A stretch of 64,000 nt of DNA from JAZKFT01 sp039925965 (GTDB lineage Bacteria; Bacteroidota; Bacteroidia; Chitinophagales; Chitinophagaceae), in the NCBI GenBank assembly GCA_039925965.1, contig JBDSXW010000096.1:1-64000 (forward strand), given 5' to 3'. The translations under genes and the position numbers were made by a program. This document shows positions 50,041 through 58,114 of this stretch, one piece after another. Under the pieces are notes generated by a model. The model saw only the letters and a list, made by a program, of their open reading frames with translations. It ran no database searches and had not been told where the DNA came from. The first letter of the stretch is position 1. Each line of letters begins with the position of its first letter.

Positions 50041-50202
50041 ATGAAGAGTTACTTACGACTCTTGAATGGAGCCCCAGAAAAATTCGGTGTTTGCAACATT
50101 TGCCAACGCAGATGCTATAAAAAGCAATTGCTGCTGAACCAAAAAAATAAAAATAGAAACAGTTATGGGATGCAAGCTTCCTTTTTGTCAGCCACCTGTT
50201 AG
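50041..50202 (+). CDS. Small conserved ORF, copy B (G-V-C-N / R-C-x-K / L-L family)
   Basis: A 53-residue ATG frame reads M-K-S-Y-L-R-L-L...F-G-V-C-N-I-C-Q-R-R-C-Y-K-K-Q-L-L-L-N-Q-K, homologous to copy A at 32759-32938. The core can be aligned over about 24 codons without gaps. It sits in gene-sense orientation between the uridine-phosphorylase-like gene and dapF. Past the shared core the two copies are unrelated. No known family was recognised. An RNA or repeat origin is possible. Confidence 0.4.
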   Translation: MKSYLRLLNGAPEKFGVCNICQRRCYKKQLLLNQKNKNRNSYGMQASFLSATC

Positions 50203-50278
50203 GGTTCGCCGGCAGTGGGCGAACAGCTGCCTTTCATTGCGGTATTTTCGGGGTGAAGTACAGGTGCTATCTTACCCC

Positions 50279-50286
50279 TATTTTTG
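50279..50286 (+). promoter_or_regulatory. Bacteroidota -7 box of dapF
   Basis: TATTTTTG fits TAnnTTTG and lies 34 bp upstream of the dapF start. Confidence 0.55.
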
Positions 50287-50320
50287 CCCTCAACTTTTTT
50301 TAATACCATCCATTTAAGCC

Positions 50321-51094
50321 ATGGCCATACCATTTACAAAATACCAGGGAACTGGTAATGATTTTATTATAATTGACAACCGCGACAATAAGATCTCGTT
50401 AAGCACCAAACAAATAGAGAAGCTTTGCCATCGCAGGTTTGGCATTGGTGCCGACGGGTTAATGTTGCTGGAAAAGCAGGATGGCTTTGATTTTAATATG
50501 GTGTATTATAATAGTGATGGCAATCCTGGAAGCATGTGTGGAAACGGTGGCCGCTGCATTACCAGGTTCGCCCACGACCTGGGCATCCGCCGCGAAGAAT
50601 ATAATTTTTTAGCCAGTGATGGTCCGCACAAAGCCTGGATAGATGAAAAGTTTATCGTAAGGCTAAAAATGCAGGATGTAACACATATAGAAAATCACAG
50701 TTCGTATGAACTTCTAAATACCGGCTCACCTCATTTTGTAAAAATGGTGGCAGACCTGCATGATTTTCCGGTGTACAAGCAAGGGCATGAAATTCGTAAC
50801 AGCGAAAAATTCAGGGAGCATGGTGTGAATGTGAATTTTGTAGAAATGCTGGATGAAGACCGGATTTTTGTGCGTACCTACGAGCGGGGCGTAGAAGATG
50901 AAACCTTTAGCTGTGGAACCGGTGTTACAGCTGCAGCTATTGTGAATGCGCACAACGATCGTGGTTTTAACCATATCGATATTAAAACACGTGGGGGAGA
51001 ACTGTTTGTGGAATTCGACAAAATGGACGATGAACGGTTTGAGAATATCTGGCTTTGCGGGCCGGCAGTTAAGGTTTTTGACGGCGGCTTTTAA
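50321..51094 (+). CDS. dapF: Diaminopimelate epimerase
   Basis: The 257-residue protein has both catalytic cysteines of DapF, in M-C-G-N-G-G-R-C near residue 71 and S-C-G-T-G-V-T-A near 196. The start is conserved (F-T-K-Y-Q-G-T-G-N-D-F-I), as is R-R-F-G-I-G-A-D-G. It converts LL- to meso-diaminopimelate for peptidoglycan and lysine synthesis. It is convergent with the DUF2723 gene, and a shared terminator lies between them. Confidence 0.96.
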   Translation: MAIPFTKYQGTGNDFIIIDNRDNKISLSTKQIEKLCHRRFGIGADGLMLLEKQDGFDFNMVYYNSDGNPGSMCGNGGRCITRFAHDLGIRREEYNFLASDGPHKAWIDEKFIVRLKMQDVTHIENHSSYELLNTGSPHFVKMVADLHDFPVYKQGHEIRNSEKFREHGVNVNFVEMLDEDRIFVRTYERGVEDETFSCGTGVTAAAIVNAHNDRGFNHIDIKTRGGELFVEFDKMDDERFENIWLCGPAVKVFDGGF

Positions 51095-51252
51095 AATAAA
51101 TTACAGAAAAATTTCATCTAAGGTGAAGTTGCATAATTTATAATTTTCACGGATCGCTGCCCGGCGTGTTCCGAACTAACACAGGGTTTCAACAAGATCT
51201 CACCCAGTTAACATTATAATAGCATACAATTCCGAATCTGCCAAATGCAAAA

Positions 51253-51292
51253 AAAATCGGCTATCTCAAAACCATGAGACAGCCGATTTTTA
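51253..51292. terminator. Bidirectional terminator between dapF and the DUF2723 gene
   Basis: AAAATCGGCTaTCTCA pairs with TGAGAcAGCCGATTTT around a short loop, with one mismatch. A or T runs on both sides make it usable in both directions. Confidence 0.9.
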
Positions 51293-51307
51293 TTCGTGGT
51301 ATGTTAG

Positions 51308-54300
51308 TTATTTTATTGCCGGCGCAGGCTTCGCAGGTCCGGAATCCTGTTTGATAACAGGGTTGGCCGTTTCCACAGGAGTTGCCGGTTTGTTGTATTG
51401 ATTTTCCATCTGGTTCAGCGTTGCCAGTAGTTGGAAAGCCTGTACGATTTCCTGCGTCATGCCGGGCTGGCGTTTTTGCATGGCACCGTAGAGGTATTGC
51501 TCGGCACCGCTTTTTTCCTGTTGGGTGCGTGCGCCCTGGCTCATTTGGAAATACTGACCCAGTACTGCATCCAGTTCCTGGCGGCTCATATCGCCAAGGG
51601 CAGCATAATAGGTCATTTGCTGGTCAAGGTCTGTCTTAACCGATTTTGAAATTTTCGCCGCCAGCTCCTTGTAATCGTTACGGTAGGCTGCTTCCAATAC
51701 CATCAGTGAAGTGCGGTTCTGTTGTTGGTATCGGCTTACCATACCATAAGGCATGTTTTCTTCCAGCATCAGTTTGTCCAGCTTTTCCAGCACTTTTCTG
51801 CCATCATCTTTGCGGTCTGCCTGGCCCAGATAATTGGCTAGGTCGGCATATGCCTGGCGGATATTATTCAGGTGGCGGCGGTTTTCTTCATCAAAATAAA
51901 CACCCGGTTTGTTGGCATTACCGCTGCTGAATTTATTCATTACTTTATCCAGCATCCAATCAGGATTTACCTCCGCATTGGCCATCGGTACCAGGCGGTA
52001 ACTCATACCATCCCTGCGCAGGTAGGCATCGAGACCCAGGCCCTCGGTGCTTGGATTGGTGAAATAAATAGGACGTTTCCATTTGCTGCCTGCAATCACA
52101 CCCAATACGGCCAGGTCGTTTTTCATCAGCGTATTACGCGAAACTTCAAAATTTATAACAGGCAATACCGCTGTATCTTTTGGACCAATTACACTGTCGG
52201 CCCGTAGCTGATTAAGATCGGTAGGCACCGGTATGCTAAAGCGATGCGTTGGGAAGGTGTTGATCATCTCTTCGCCCTGCGCCATCTTCTTATTAGGATC
52301 GTCACTACCGACCCAATTCCTCAATGTACTGTCGAGGTCACGATAAGCAGTTTGTTCACCGTTTGCCTGGTAGCGGATATAATCCCTGTTGCGGCCTTCG
52401 AATTGTTCAGTAGTAAACACCACATTCATGGCGTCACTGCTATTTATCTTGTACCGCAACTGGTTTACATACCAGTCGATACCCAGCAAGCTGTAGTTGA
52501 TGACCCTGATATCCCGGCGTATGCCTTCTACTTCCTGTGCATACCATAGTGGGTAGGTATCATTATCTCCAAAAGAAAAGAGGATCGCATTGGGCGCACA
52601 GCTTTCGAGATAATTGCGGGCGAGGTCACGGGCCAAAACTTTTTTACTTCGGTCGTGATCGTTCCATTCCTGCGAAGCCATCAGTGCCGGAACAGCCAAC
52701 AGGCAGATTAAACTGGCAATCGCACCTGAAGCCCCGGGGTTGATTTTCTTCCCAAACCAATCCCGCACCTGCAGCACACCAAGACCGATCCATACAGCGA
52801 ACGCATAAAAACTACCCACATAAGCATAGTCACGTTCACGTGGCTGGTTACCCGCCTGGTTGAGGTAGATTACGATGGCAAAGCCGGTAAAGAAGAATAG
52901 CAGGAAGTTGATCAGGAAGTCTTTATTGTGCTTGCGCCAATGGTAGAACATACCGATCAAACCCAGGATAAATGGCAACATAAACAGTTTGTTATGTGCT
53001 TTATTATTCTTTAAACTGTCCGGCATCTTGCTTTGGTCGCCATACATCAAATCATCAATAAAGGAGATACCGGTGATCCAGTTACCGTCCCTTAAATTGC
53101 CTGGTGCGCTCCATTGTACATCGTTCTGTTTGCCGCTGAAATTCCACATGAAATAGCGGAAGTACATATAGTAGTTCTGATACCTGATAAAAAAATTCAA
53201 GTTATCGAGACCATTGGGATCTCTTTCGTAAGGGTAGTGTTTTTGATTTTCTTCGTCGCCCCAAAACTCTTTGTCCTGGTCGGACACTTTCTCAATACCA
53301 AGGAAGCTGGCATAATAGTCAGCATGCCCCTGGTCGTTGCTGGCATCCCATACGCGCGGGAATAACATCATTTGTGAAGCATTGTATTCGTAATGCCCCT
53401 CCTGCCCATTCTCGAAATATTTGTCCTTGCCTTTCTGATACTTTGTGTAGGTATTTTTATAAGAAATTGGGCTGGCGGTAAACTTCTGGCCATATAGCAG
53501 TGGAAAATCTCCATACTGCTCGCGTCCAAGATAGCCCACGAGGCTCATCGGGTTGTCTACATTGTACATGTCGATGGCCGTATTGGCATTGCTACGTATC
53601 ATCGTGGTGAGGTATGATGAATATCCGATCAGCATAAACGCGATACACCAGAGCGCCAGTTTCAACGTTTTCAGGCCACTTGCCTTAATGAGGTAACCAG
53701 CAAGGCCACCGCCGCCGACGGCCAATAAGAGGCCGAGGAATTTTTCGCCCCCACTACCTTTTGCGATGAACGGAATTGAAAGCAGCAGCATCAAAGCCAC
53801 GAACCACCCAATGAATAAGTTACGGTTGAATTTTTCTGCCTTGAAGCGAAGCCCCAATGCGATCAAAACCGCCATTAGGATAAAATAAATCGCAAACCCG
53901 CTGAAGAAAGGAAGACCCAGCGAATTAACCGCAAAAATATCAGTATAACCAGCACCGTCGATAGTGTACTGAATCATCACTTTTTGCACGAAACCAGTGA
54001 TCACACAACCAACCACAAATGCCCAGAAAGTACCCCAGCCGGTAGTTTTGAAACGTTTGTAGTAGTACACCATTACAATAGCAGGGATACAAAGCAGGTT
54101 CAATAGATGGACGCCGATACTAAGCCCCATCATAAAGAATAGAAACACCAGCCAGCGATCGGGATGCACCCCAATTTTACCTTCCCTTCTTAACGCATCA
54201 TCCTTTTCAGCCGCCTGCTCCCATTTAAGGATTGACCAGAATACCAGGGCAGTAAAGAAAGAGCTCAAGGCATATACCTCACCTTCCACCGCGCTGTACC

Positions 54301-54718
54301 AAAATGAATCGCTAAAGGTGTAAGCCAATGCACCAACAGCCCCAGCGCCCATTACAGTCCAGATATCTCCCATGCTTAAGACTCCATCCGGCTTCCCCTT
54401 TGCTATTATTTTACGACCAAAATGGGTGATGCTCCAGAAAAGGAACAAGATCGTAAAGCCGCTGGCTAAAGCGCTCATGATATTAACCGCTTTAGCAGCA
54501 GTTAGCGGATTATCGCCAAATAGAACAATGAAAACCCTGCCTATCAAGACAAAAAGAGGCGCCCCCGGCGGGTGTGGTACCTGTAGTTTATAACAGCTGC
54601 TCACAAATTCACCACAGTCCCAAAGGGATCCGCCTGCTTCGGCGGTCATGATGTAAACGGTGCAGGCAATCAGGCACACGATCCAGCCTGTAAGGTTGTT
54701 GATCTTCTTAAAATTCAT
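51308..54718 (-). CDS. DUF2723 membrane protein, probable glycosyltransferase
   Basis: From the methionine at 54718 the protein is 1136 residues. It has about 12 membrane helices, interrupted by periplasmic loops, and a C-terminal soluble part with TPR-like helices (about 960-1100). The conserved N-terminal segment S-L-W-D-C-G-E-F-V-S-S-C-Y-K-L and H-P-P-G-A-P-L identifies DUF2723. The aspartate and overall layout resemble GT-C fold transferases such as PMT O-mannosyltransferases. In Bacteroidota this family has been proposed to act in protein O-glycosylation, with lipid-linked sugar as donor. It stands alone, and the 26 residues upstream in frame are excluded. Confidence 0.88.
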   Translation of the reverse strand: MNFKKINNLTGWIVCLIACTVYIMTAEAGGSLWDCGEFVSSCYKLQVPHPPGAPLFVLIGRVFIVLFGDNPLTAAKAVNIMSALASGFTILFLFWSITHFGRKIIAKGKPDGVLSMGDIWTVMGAGAVGALAYTFSDSFWYSAVEGEVYALSSFFTALVFWSILKWEQAAEKDDALRREGKIGVHPDRWLVFLFFMMGLSIGVHLLNLLCIPAIVMVYYYKRFKTTGWGTFWAFVVGCVITGFVQKVMIQYTIDGAGYTDIFAVNSLGLPFFSGFAIYFILMAVLIALGLRFKAEKFNRNLFIGWFVALMLLLSIPFIAKGSGGEKFLGLLLAVGGGGLAGYLIKASGLKTLKLALWCIAFMLIGYSSYLTTMIRSNANTAIDMYNVDNPMSLVGYLGREQYGDFPLLYGQKFTASPISYKNTYTKYQKGKDKYFENGQEGHYEYNASQMMLFPRVWDASNDQGHADYYASFLGIEKVSDQDKEFWGDEENQKHYPYERDPNGLDNLNFFIRYQNYYMYFRYFMWNFSGKQNDVQWSAPGNLRDGNWITGISFIDDLMYGDQSKMPDSLKNNKAHNKLFMLPFILGLIGMFYHWRKHNKDFLINFLLFFFTGFAIVIYLNQAGNQPRERDYAYVGSFYAFAVWIGLGVLQVRDWFGKKINPGASGAIASLICLLAVPALMASQEWNDHDRSKKVLARDLARNYLESCAPNAILFSFGDNDTYPLWYAQEVEGIRRDIRVINYSLLGIDWYVNQLRYKINSSDAMNVVFTTEQFEGRNRDYIRYQANGEQTAYRDLDSTLRNWVGSDDPNKKMAQGEEMINTFPTHRFSIPVPTDLNQLRADSVIGPKDTAVLPVINFEVSRNTLMKNDLAVLGVIAGSKWKRPIYFTNPSTEGLGLDAYLRRDGMSYRLVPMANAEVNPDWMLDKVMNKFSSGNANKPGVYFDEENRRHLNNIRQAYADLANYLGQADRKDDGRKVLEKLDKLMLEENMPYGMVSRYQQQNRTSLMVLEAAYRNDYKELAAKISKSVKTDLDQQMTYYAALGDMSRQELDAVLGQYFQMSQGARTQQEKSGAEQYLYGAMQKRQPGMTQEIVQAFQLLATLNQMENQYNKPATPVETANPVIKQDSGPAKPAPAIK

Positions 54719-54990
54719 AACGTTGGGATGCAGTTGAGAAACAGTAGTTTTTTTAAAGATTGGCGAATATATACAAACCAACCTTTTTACCCGCATAAAT
54801 GGAAGGCTGAAAGCCAGTCGTTAAAAATTTTGGGAAATATTCACAAATACGAAGCGATTCGTTCATTGCTGGGCTACGTTTTAAGTCTTCTTTTCGGTTT
54901 GTAGAAAGGGCTATATTCTCCATCATTTGTAATAGGCTTTCATTTTTCCAAAAAATCATTGACACGCTGACGTTTATTGTTCATTTATAA

Positions 54991-55383
54991 ACAAAGGATA
55001 TTGACAGCTTTACTGAAAAACTCAAAGAAGGGTATGATTGCGATGCTGATGAGATAAAAGATGCAAGAATGCACCGTAGCATGTTTAATATTATTGACCA
55101 TGATTCAGGTAACAAGGCAGATTTTATGATTTTGAAAAACGAAGAATACAGGCAAGCCGAATTTAGAAGTAGGGGGAAAGTGGATTACCTCGGCAAATCT
55201 GTTTATTTAGTTTCGGCCGAAGATCTGTTGCTTTCAAAACTAATATGGATCCAATCATACCAATCGGCACTTCAGATGGACGACATAAAAAACCTCGGTA
55301 AGATGGAAACACCTGACTGGTCGCACATTATAGTTTGGATTCAAAAATTAAGCAGCTCTACGTTTAATTTGTTACCGCAATGA
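54991..55383 (+). pseudogene. N-terminally truncated nucleotidyltransferase (AbiEii-like)
   Basis: The open frame from 54991 to the stop at 55381-55383 encodes about 130 residues without a usable start near its beginning. The content includes D-I-D-S-F-T-E-K-L-K-E, R-S-M-F-N-I-I-D, F-R-S-R-G-K-V-D-Y-L-G, and S-A-E-D-L-L-L-S-K-L-I-W. These match the C-terminal two thirds of a Bacteroidota nucleotidyltransferase-like family. The missing first part would carry the G-G-x-A and D-x-D catalytic motif. Internal methionines (55069) could start a shorter protein without a catalytic site. It is probably a remnant of a toxin-like gene, coupled to the small gene at 55380. Confidence 0.7.
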
Positions 55384-55592
55384 CTGATACGCCCGAACAT
55401 ATAAAAGACTTGCAGCTGAAGATCTGGCTAAGCAAAACGCCTGGCCAACGAATCTATCAGCAGCTTAAAGACAATGAAGACCTATTTCATTTTTGGGCCA
55501 ATGCAAAAACCATAGATAAAAAGATGGATCCAGCACCTCAAAAGAAGCAGCTCCAAATACAGAAGGTGGTATCCCAAACCATTGACCACTGA
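55380..55592 (+). CDS. Small partner protein of the truncated nucleotidyltransferase
   Basis: The 70-residue frame starts inside the stop region of the preceding gene (ATGA overlap at 55380-55383), a sign of translational coupling. It has D-L-Q-L-K-I-W-L-S-K-T-P-G-Q-R near the start, an amphipathic helical pattern, and a Lys/Gln-rich end. Similar small proteins accompany AbiEii-like nucleotidyltransferases in Bacteroidota, where they may be antitoxin or adaptor. That assignment is inference from position. Confidence 0.5.
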   Translation: MTDTPEHIKDLQLKIWLSKTPGQRIYQQLKDNEDLFHFWANAKTIDKKMDPAPQKKQLQIQKVVSQTIDH

Positions 55593-55634
55593 CCTAATGC
55601 CCCACTAGCCACTTCCCGCCAACCACTTGCCGTA

Positions 55635-56093
55635 TTATTCACAGTCGCATTTCCACTCCTCCCCTATATCTATTACTGTAACCACCGTTACTTCGCTGGC
55701 GCAGGGCGCGAAAATGATCCGGACTTTTTGCTTATCGTGGGTGGTGCCTTCTACGGCATATTTCTTTTTACAATCGGTGCCATCCAGTTCACTCTTGGCA
55801 TAGTTTACTTTCCCGTCTTTCAGAATCTCCTTTACCTCGCTTTCATCAATATGCCGGCAATCCATCCGGCAACGGGCATGTTTACTGTAATTGATATTGG
55901 ATGGGTTCCGGTTCAGCCCCCGGCCATTGTAGCCATCGTCGCCGGTAGTGGTTTTAGTGGTAGTGGTATTTGAAGGCGATGTAACCCGTTTACAGGTTTT
56001 TACAATAACCAATGCTATTAAAAGCACCACGATGATAACCACGGGAGCCCATGGATTTTTCTTTGTGGCGGTAGAGGTTTTGGAGGTGGCCAT
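55635..56093 (-). CDS. Membrane-anchored DUF4258 protein
   Basis: The 152-residue protein has a basic Ser/Thr-rich start, one membrane helix (about 15-31), a low-complexity Thr/Asn-rich linker (about 40-60), and a DUF4258 domain (about 68-150). The domain has Y-S-K-H-A-R-C-R-M-D-C-R-H-I-D-E-S-E-V and V-R-I-I-F-A-P-C. DUF4258 belongs to the BECR/RelE-like group of small folds that includes toxins. This copy, with a membrane anchor and several cysteines, is unlike cytoplasmic toxins. Its role is unknown. It is convergent with the nucleotidyltransferase remnant. Confidence 0.75.
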   Translation of the reverse strand: MATSKTSTATKKNPWAPVVIIVVLLIALVIVKTCKRVTSPSNTTTTKTTTGDDGYNGRGLNRNPSNINYSKHARCRMDCRHIDESEVKEILKDGKVNYAKSELDGTDCKKKYAVEGTTHDKQKVRIIFAPCASEVTVVTVIDIGEEWKCDCE

Positions 56094-56262
56094 GATGGTG
56101 ATTTGCTTGCAAAATAGCGGATTACGGGATATAACAGCGCCAATTTTTAATGCAGGATGAATAACGGTTTACCATCCTCACCCAGACAGCAGCATTTGGC
56201 TGCCCCACGAAAATCAATACATTTAGCCTTAGAACTTTCTTCGACTTTATTGCAATAAAATA

Positions 56263-57945
56263 TTAATGCGTAACTGTTAGCTGCACCCCACTTTTAACCG
56301 TTACAGATGCTGTGACCGGATCCACTTTTAAAGAATAACACTGCGCAGTCGCTGTAACAGCAACCGCATGGTGAACCGTAACGATCGAACTGAGATCCGG
56401 CACCTGGTTTCCAGCCCAGATAGCAGGATTATTCCAGTTGCCATTGGCTATCGTGGTAAAAATGGGCAATGAACCTGCAAGGGTACCATCCGGCAAAATA
56501 TTGGAAGCATAGACATTCGATTCGCTGGAAAAAGCGGAATATCCAGACCAGCTGATAAGGGTGGATTGATTAAGGCCGGGCACCAATTGTGGCACCGGAT
56601 AATAACTGGTATGACCGCTGGAGACTAAGGCGCCATTTGGTCCCCATTGCAAAGTGCCGGCAGCATTCAACTTTTGTGCCCCTACAAATTGCGGCATATC
56701 CGCGTGAAAACCATAAATAAAATTACCGGTACCATCGCCTGTCACTGTACAATTATAAGCAGAGGGCGGAGTAACCAAAACACCATTTAGTGCCCAGGAC
56801 CGAACACCTGCTGCATTTACTTTCTGCGACCAATAACCCGGTGTATTCATATCCGCCCAGCAGGCTACCATATCAGTCCCGGCCTGGGTTACCGATTCAA
56901 TATACTGGTTGCCAGCTGCAGTGCTCAGCGCCAAGCCGTTCGCAGTCCATTGAGCAGCGCCCGAGGCATCGACCCGTTGACCAAACACGTCCGAATTGGT
57001 GCTATTTCCCAGGCTATCGGGTATATCATTACGAAAATCGTTGAAAAAAATAAAGGCCCCACCACTGCCGTCACTCCCGGTGTTGGAATTGTCGGAATAA
57101 GCATCCTGGTTACCCGGTGCCGTGCAAATAGCCACCCCGCCAGTTGTCCAAAGCCTGTTGCCCGTGCCGTCCAATCTTTGCGCATAAATATCAAGGTTGG
57201 TAATATCGTTGGTGTTGAGCGAATCATAGTCTAACCCGAACACATCATTGCGGGTATCCACCATCATAAGAATTGCGCCACTATTGTTATCTGTGGCAAT
57301 ACCTACACAACCCCGAAACCCGGGCACCGTACAGGCTTGTACGCCATTTGCTCCCCACAATAAAGTTCCGGCGGCATTTATATGCTGACCATAAGCCTGC
57401 ACATTGGATGCAAGGTCGTCGCTGGAATAACCTAGTATAATACCATCGCCACCATCCCGGCAGATTTCTGCAGAGTAAGTGTCATTGGTATTGCTAAGGG
57501 TAGTTACCCGTAAGCCATTTGCTGCCCATTGCACAATTCCGGAGGCATTAATATGCTGGGTATAAATTTCTCCTTTGTTTGCGTCGTGCCGGTAATCTGC
57601 CCAGCTAACAAAAGCCCCGCCCGCAGCATCAGCCACAGCCCGCATTTCGAACCGGTTTCCCAACGCCGTACAGATAGCAACGGGGTGCAAAGTGTCACCC
57701 CAGGCAATAACACCGTTGCTGGAGATCCGTTGCGCCATAATATATTGCTCGTGGTTTCCGAAATAATGCTGATTGATAAAGAACATAATGTTGCCACCTG
57801 CCCCATCGCTTACCGACACAACCGATTCTGCGCTCAGACTATCATTTACCGCCACGGTATTGTTGACCATAGGATCGCTTTTCCATTGGCCTAAGGCTGC
57901 GGTTGAGGAAAATAGAATAAATAGGACAAGTATATGGAGTTTCAT
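56263..57945 (-). CDS. Large secreted repeat protein, probable beta-propeller
   Basis: The 560-residue protein has a signal peptide (K-L-H-I-L-V-L-F-I-L-F-S-S-T-A-A-L-G-Q) and about seven diverged units of the type Q-x-x-x-x-x-G-x-x-x-W-x-x-x-G-V/L-x-V/I-C/T, spaced 45-70 residues apart. This suggests a propeller or delta-60-like repeat. After about residue 500 comes an N-G-N-W-N-N-P-A-I-W-A-G segment and a beta-strand pattern ending in S-G-V-Q-L-T-V. Such proteins are common on Bacteroidota cell surfaces. No catalytic motif is seen. Confidence 0.75.
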   Translation of the reverse strand: MKLHILVLFILFSSTAALGQWKSDPMVNNTVAVNDSLSAESVVSVSDGAGGNIMFFINQHYFGNHEQYIMAQRISSNGVIAWGDTLHPVAICTALGNRFEMRAVADAAGGAFVSWADYRHDANKGEIYTQHINASGIVQWAANGLRVTTLSNTNDTYSAEICRDGGDGIILGYSSDDLASNVQAYGQHINAAGTLLWGANGVQACTVPGFRGCVGIATDNNSGAILMMVDTRNDVFGLDYDSLNTNDITNLDIYAQRLDGTGNRLWTTGGVAICTAPGNQDAYSDNSNTGSDGSGGAFIFFNDFRNDIPDSLGNSTNSDVFGQRVDASGAAQWTANGLALSTAAGNQYIESVTQAGTDMVACWADMNTPGYWSQKVNAAGVRSWALNGVLVTPPSAYNCTVTGDGTGNFIYGFHADMPQFVGAQKLNAAGTLQWGPNGALVSSGHTSYYPVPQLVPGLNQSTLISWSGYSAFSSESNVYASNILPDGTLAGSLPIFTTIANGNWNNPAIWAGNQVPDLSSIVTVHHAVAVTATAQCYSLKVDPVTASVTVKSGVQLTVTH

Positions 57946-58067
57946 GTGCAGGTATTTAATCAGCTAAAAGTAGCGTCAAAAATGATCTGTTTTTTTTTAA
58001 GGGGCATATTTAGTGCGTACTCATAAAATGCACCTCGTTTCACCCGTAACAATCCCATTAACCATAC

Positions 58068-58092
58068 AAAAGCCTCCGTTGCGGAGGCTTTT
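58068..58092 (-). terminator. Terminator of the 814-residue repeat protein gene
   Basis: AAAAGCCTCCG pairs perfectly with CGGAGGCTTTT around a TTG loop. It lies 23 bp after the stop codon of the minus-strand gene. Confidence 0.92.
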
Positions 58093-58114
58093 GTTGCAAA
58101 TTAAAATCTTTCCA

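Noticed and set aside
54753..54965. A 70-codon minus-strand ORF upstream of the DUF2723 gene
   Set aside because: It has no recognisable motif or promoter, and it lies between a gene start and a pseudogene. Coding-like composition alone was not enough to call it.
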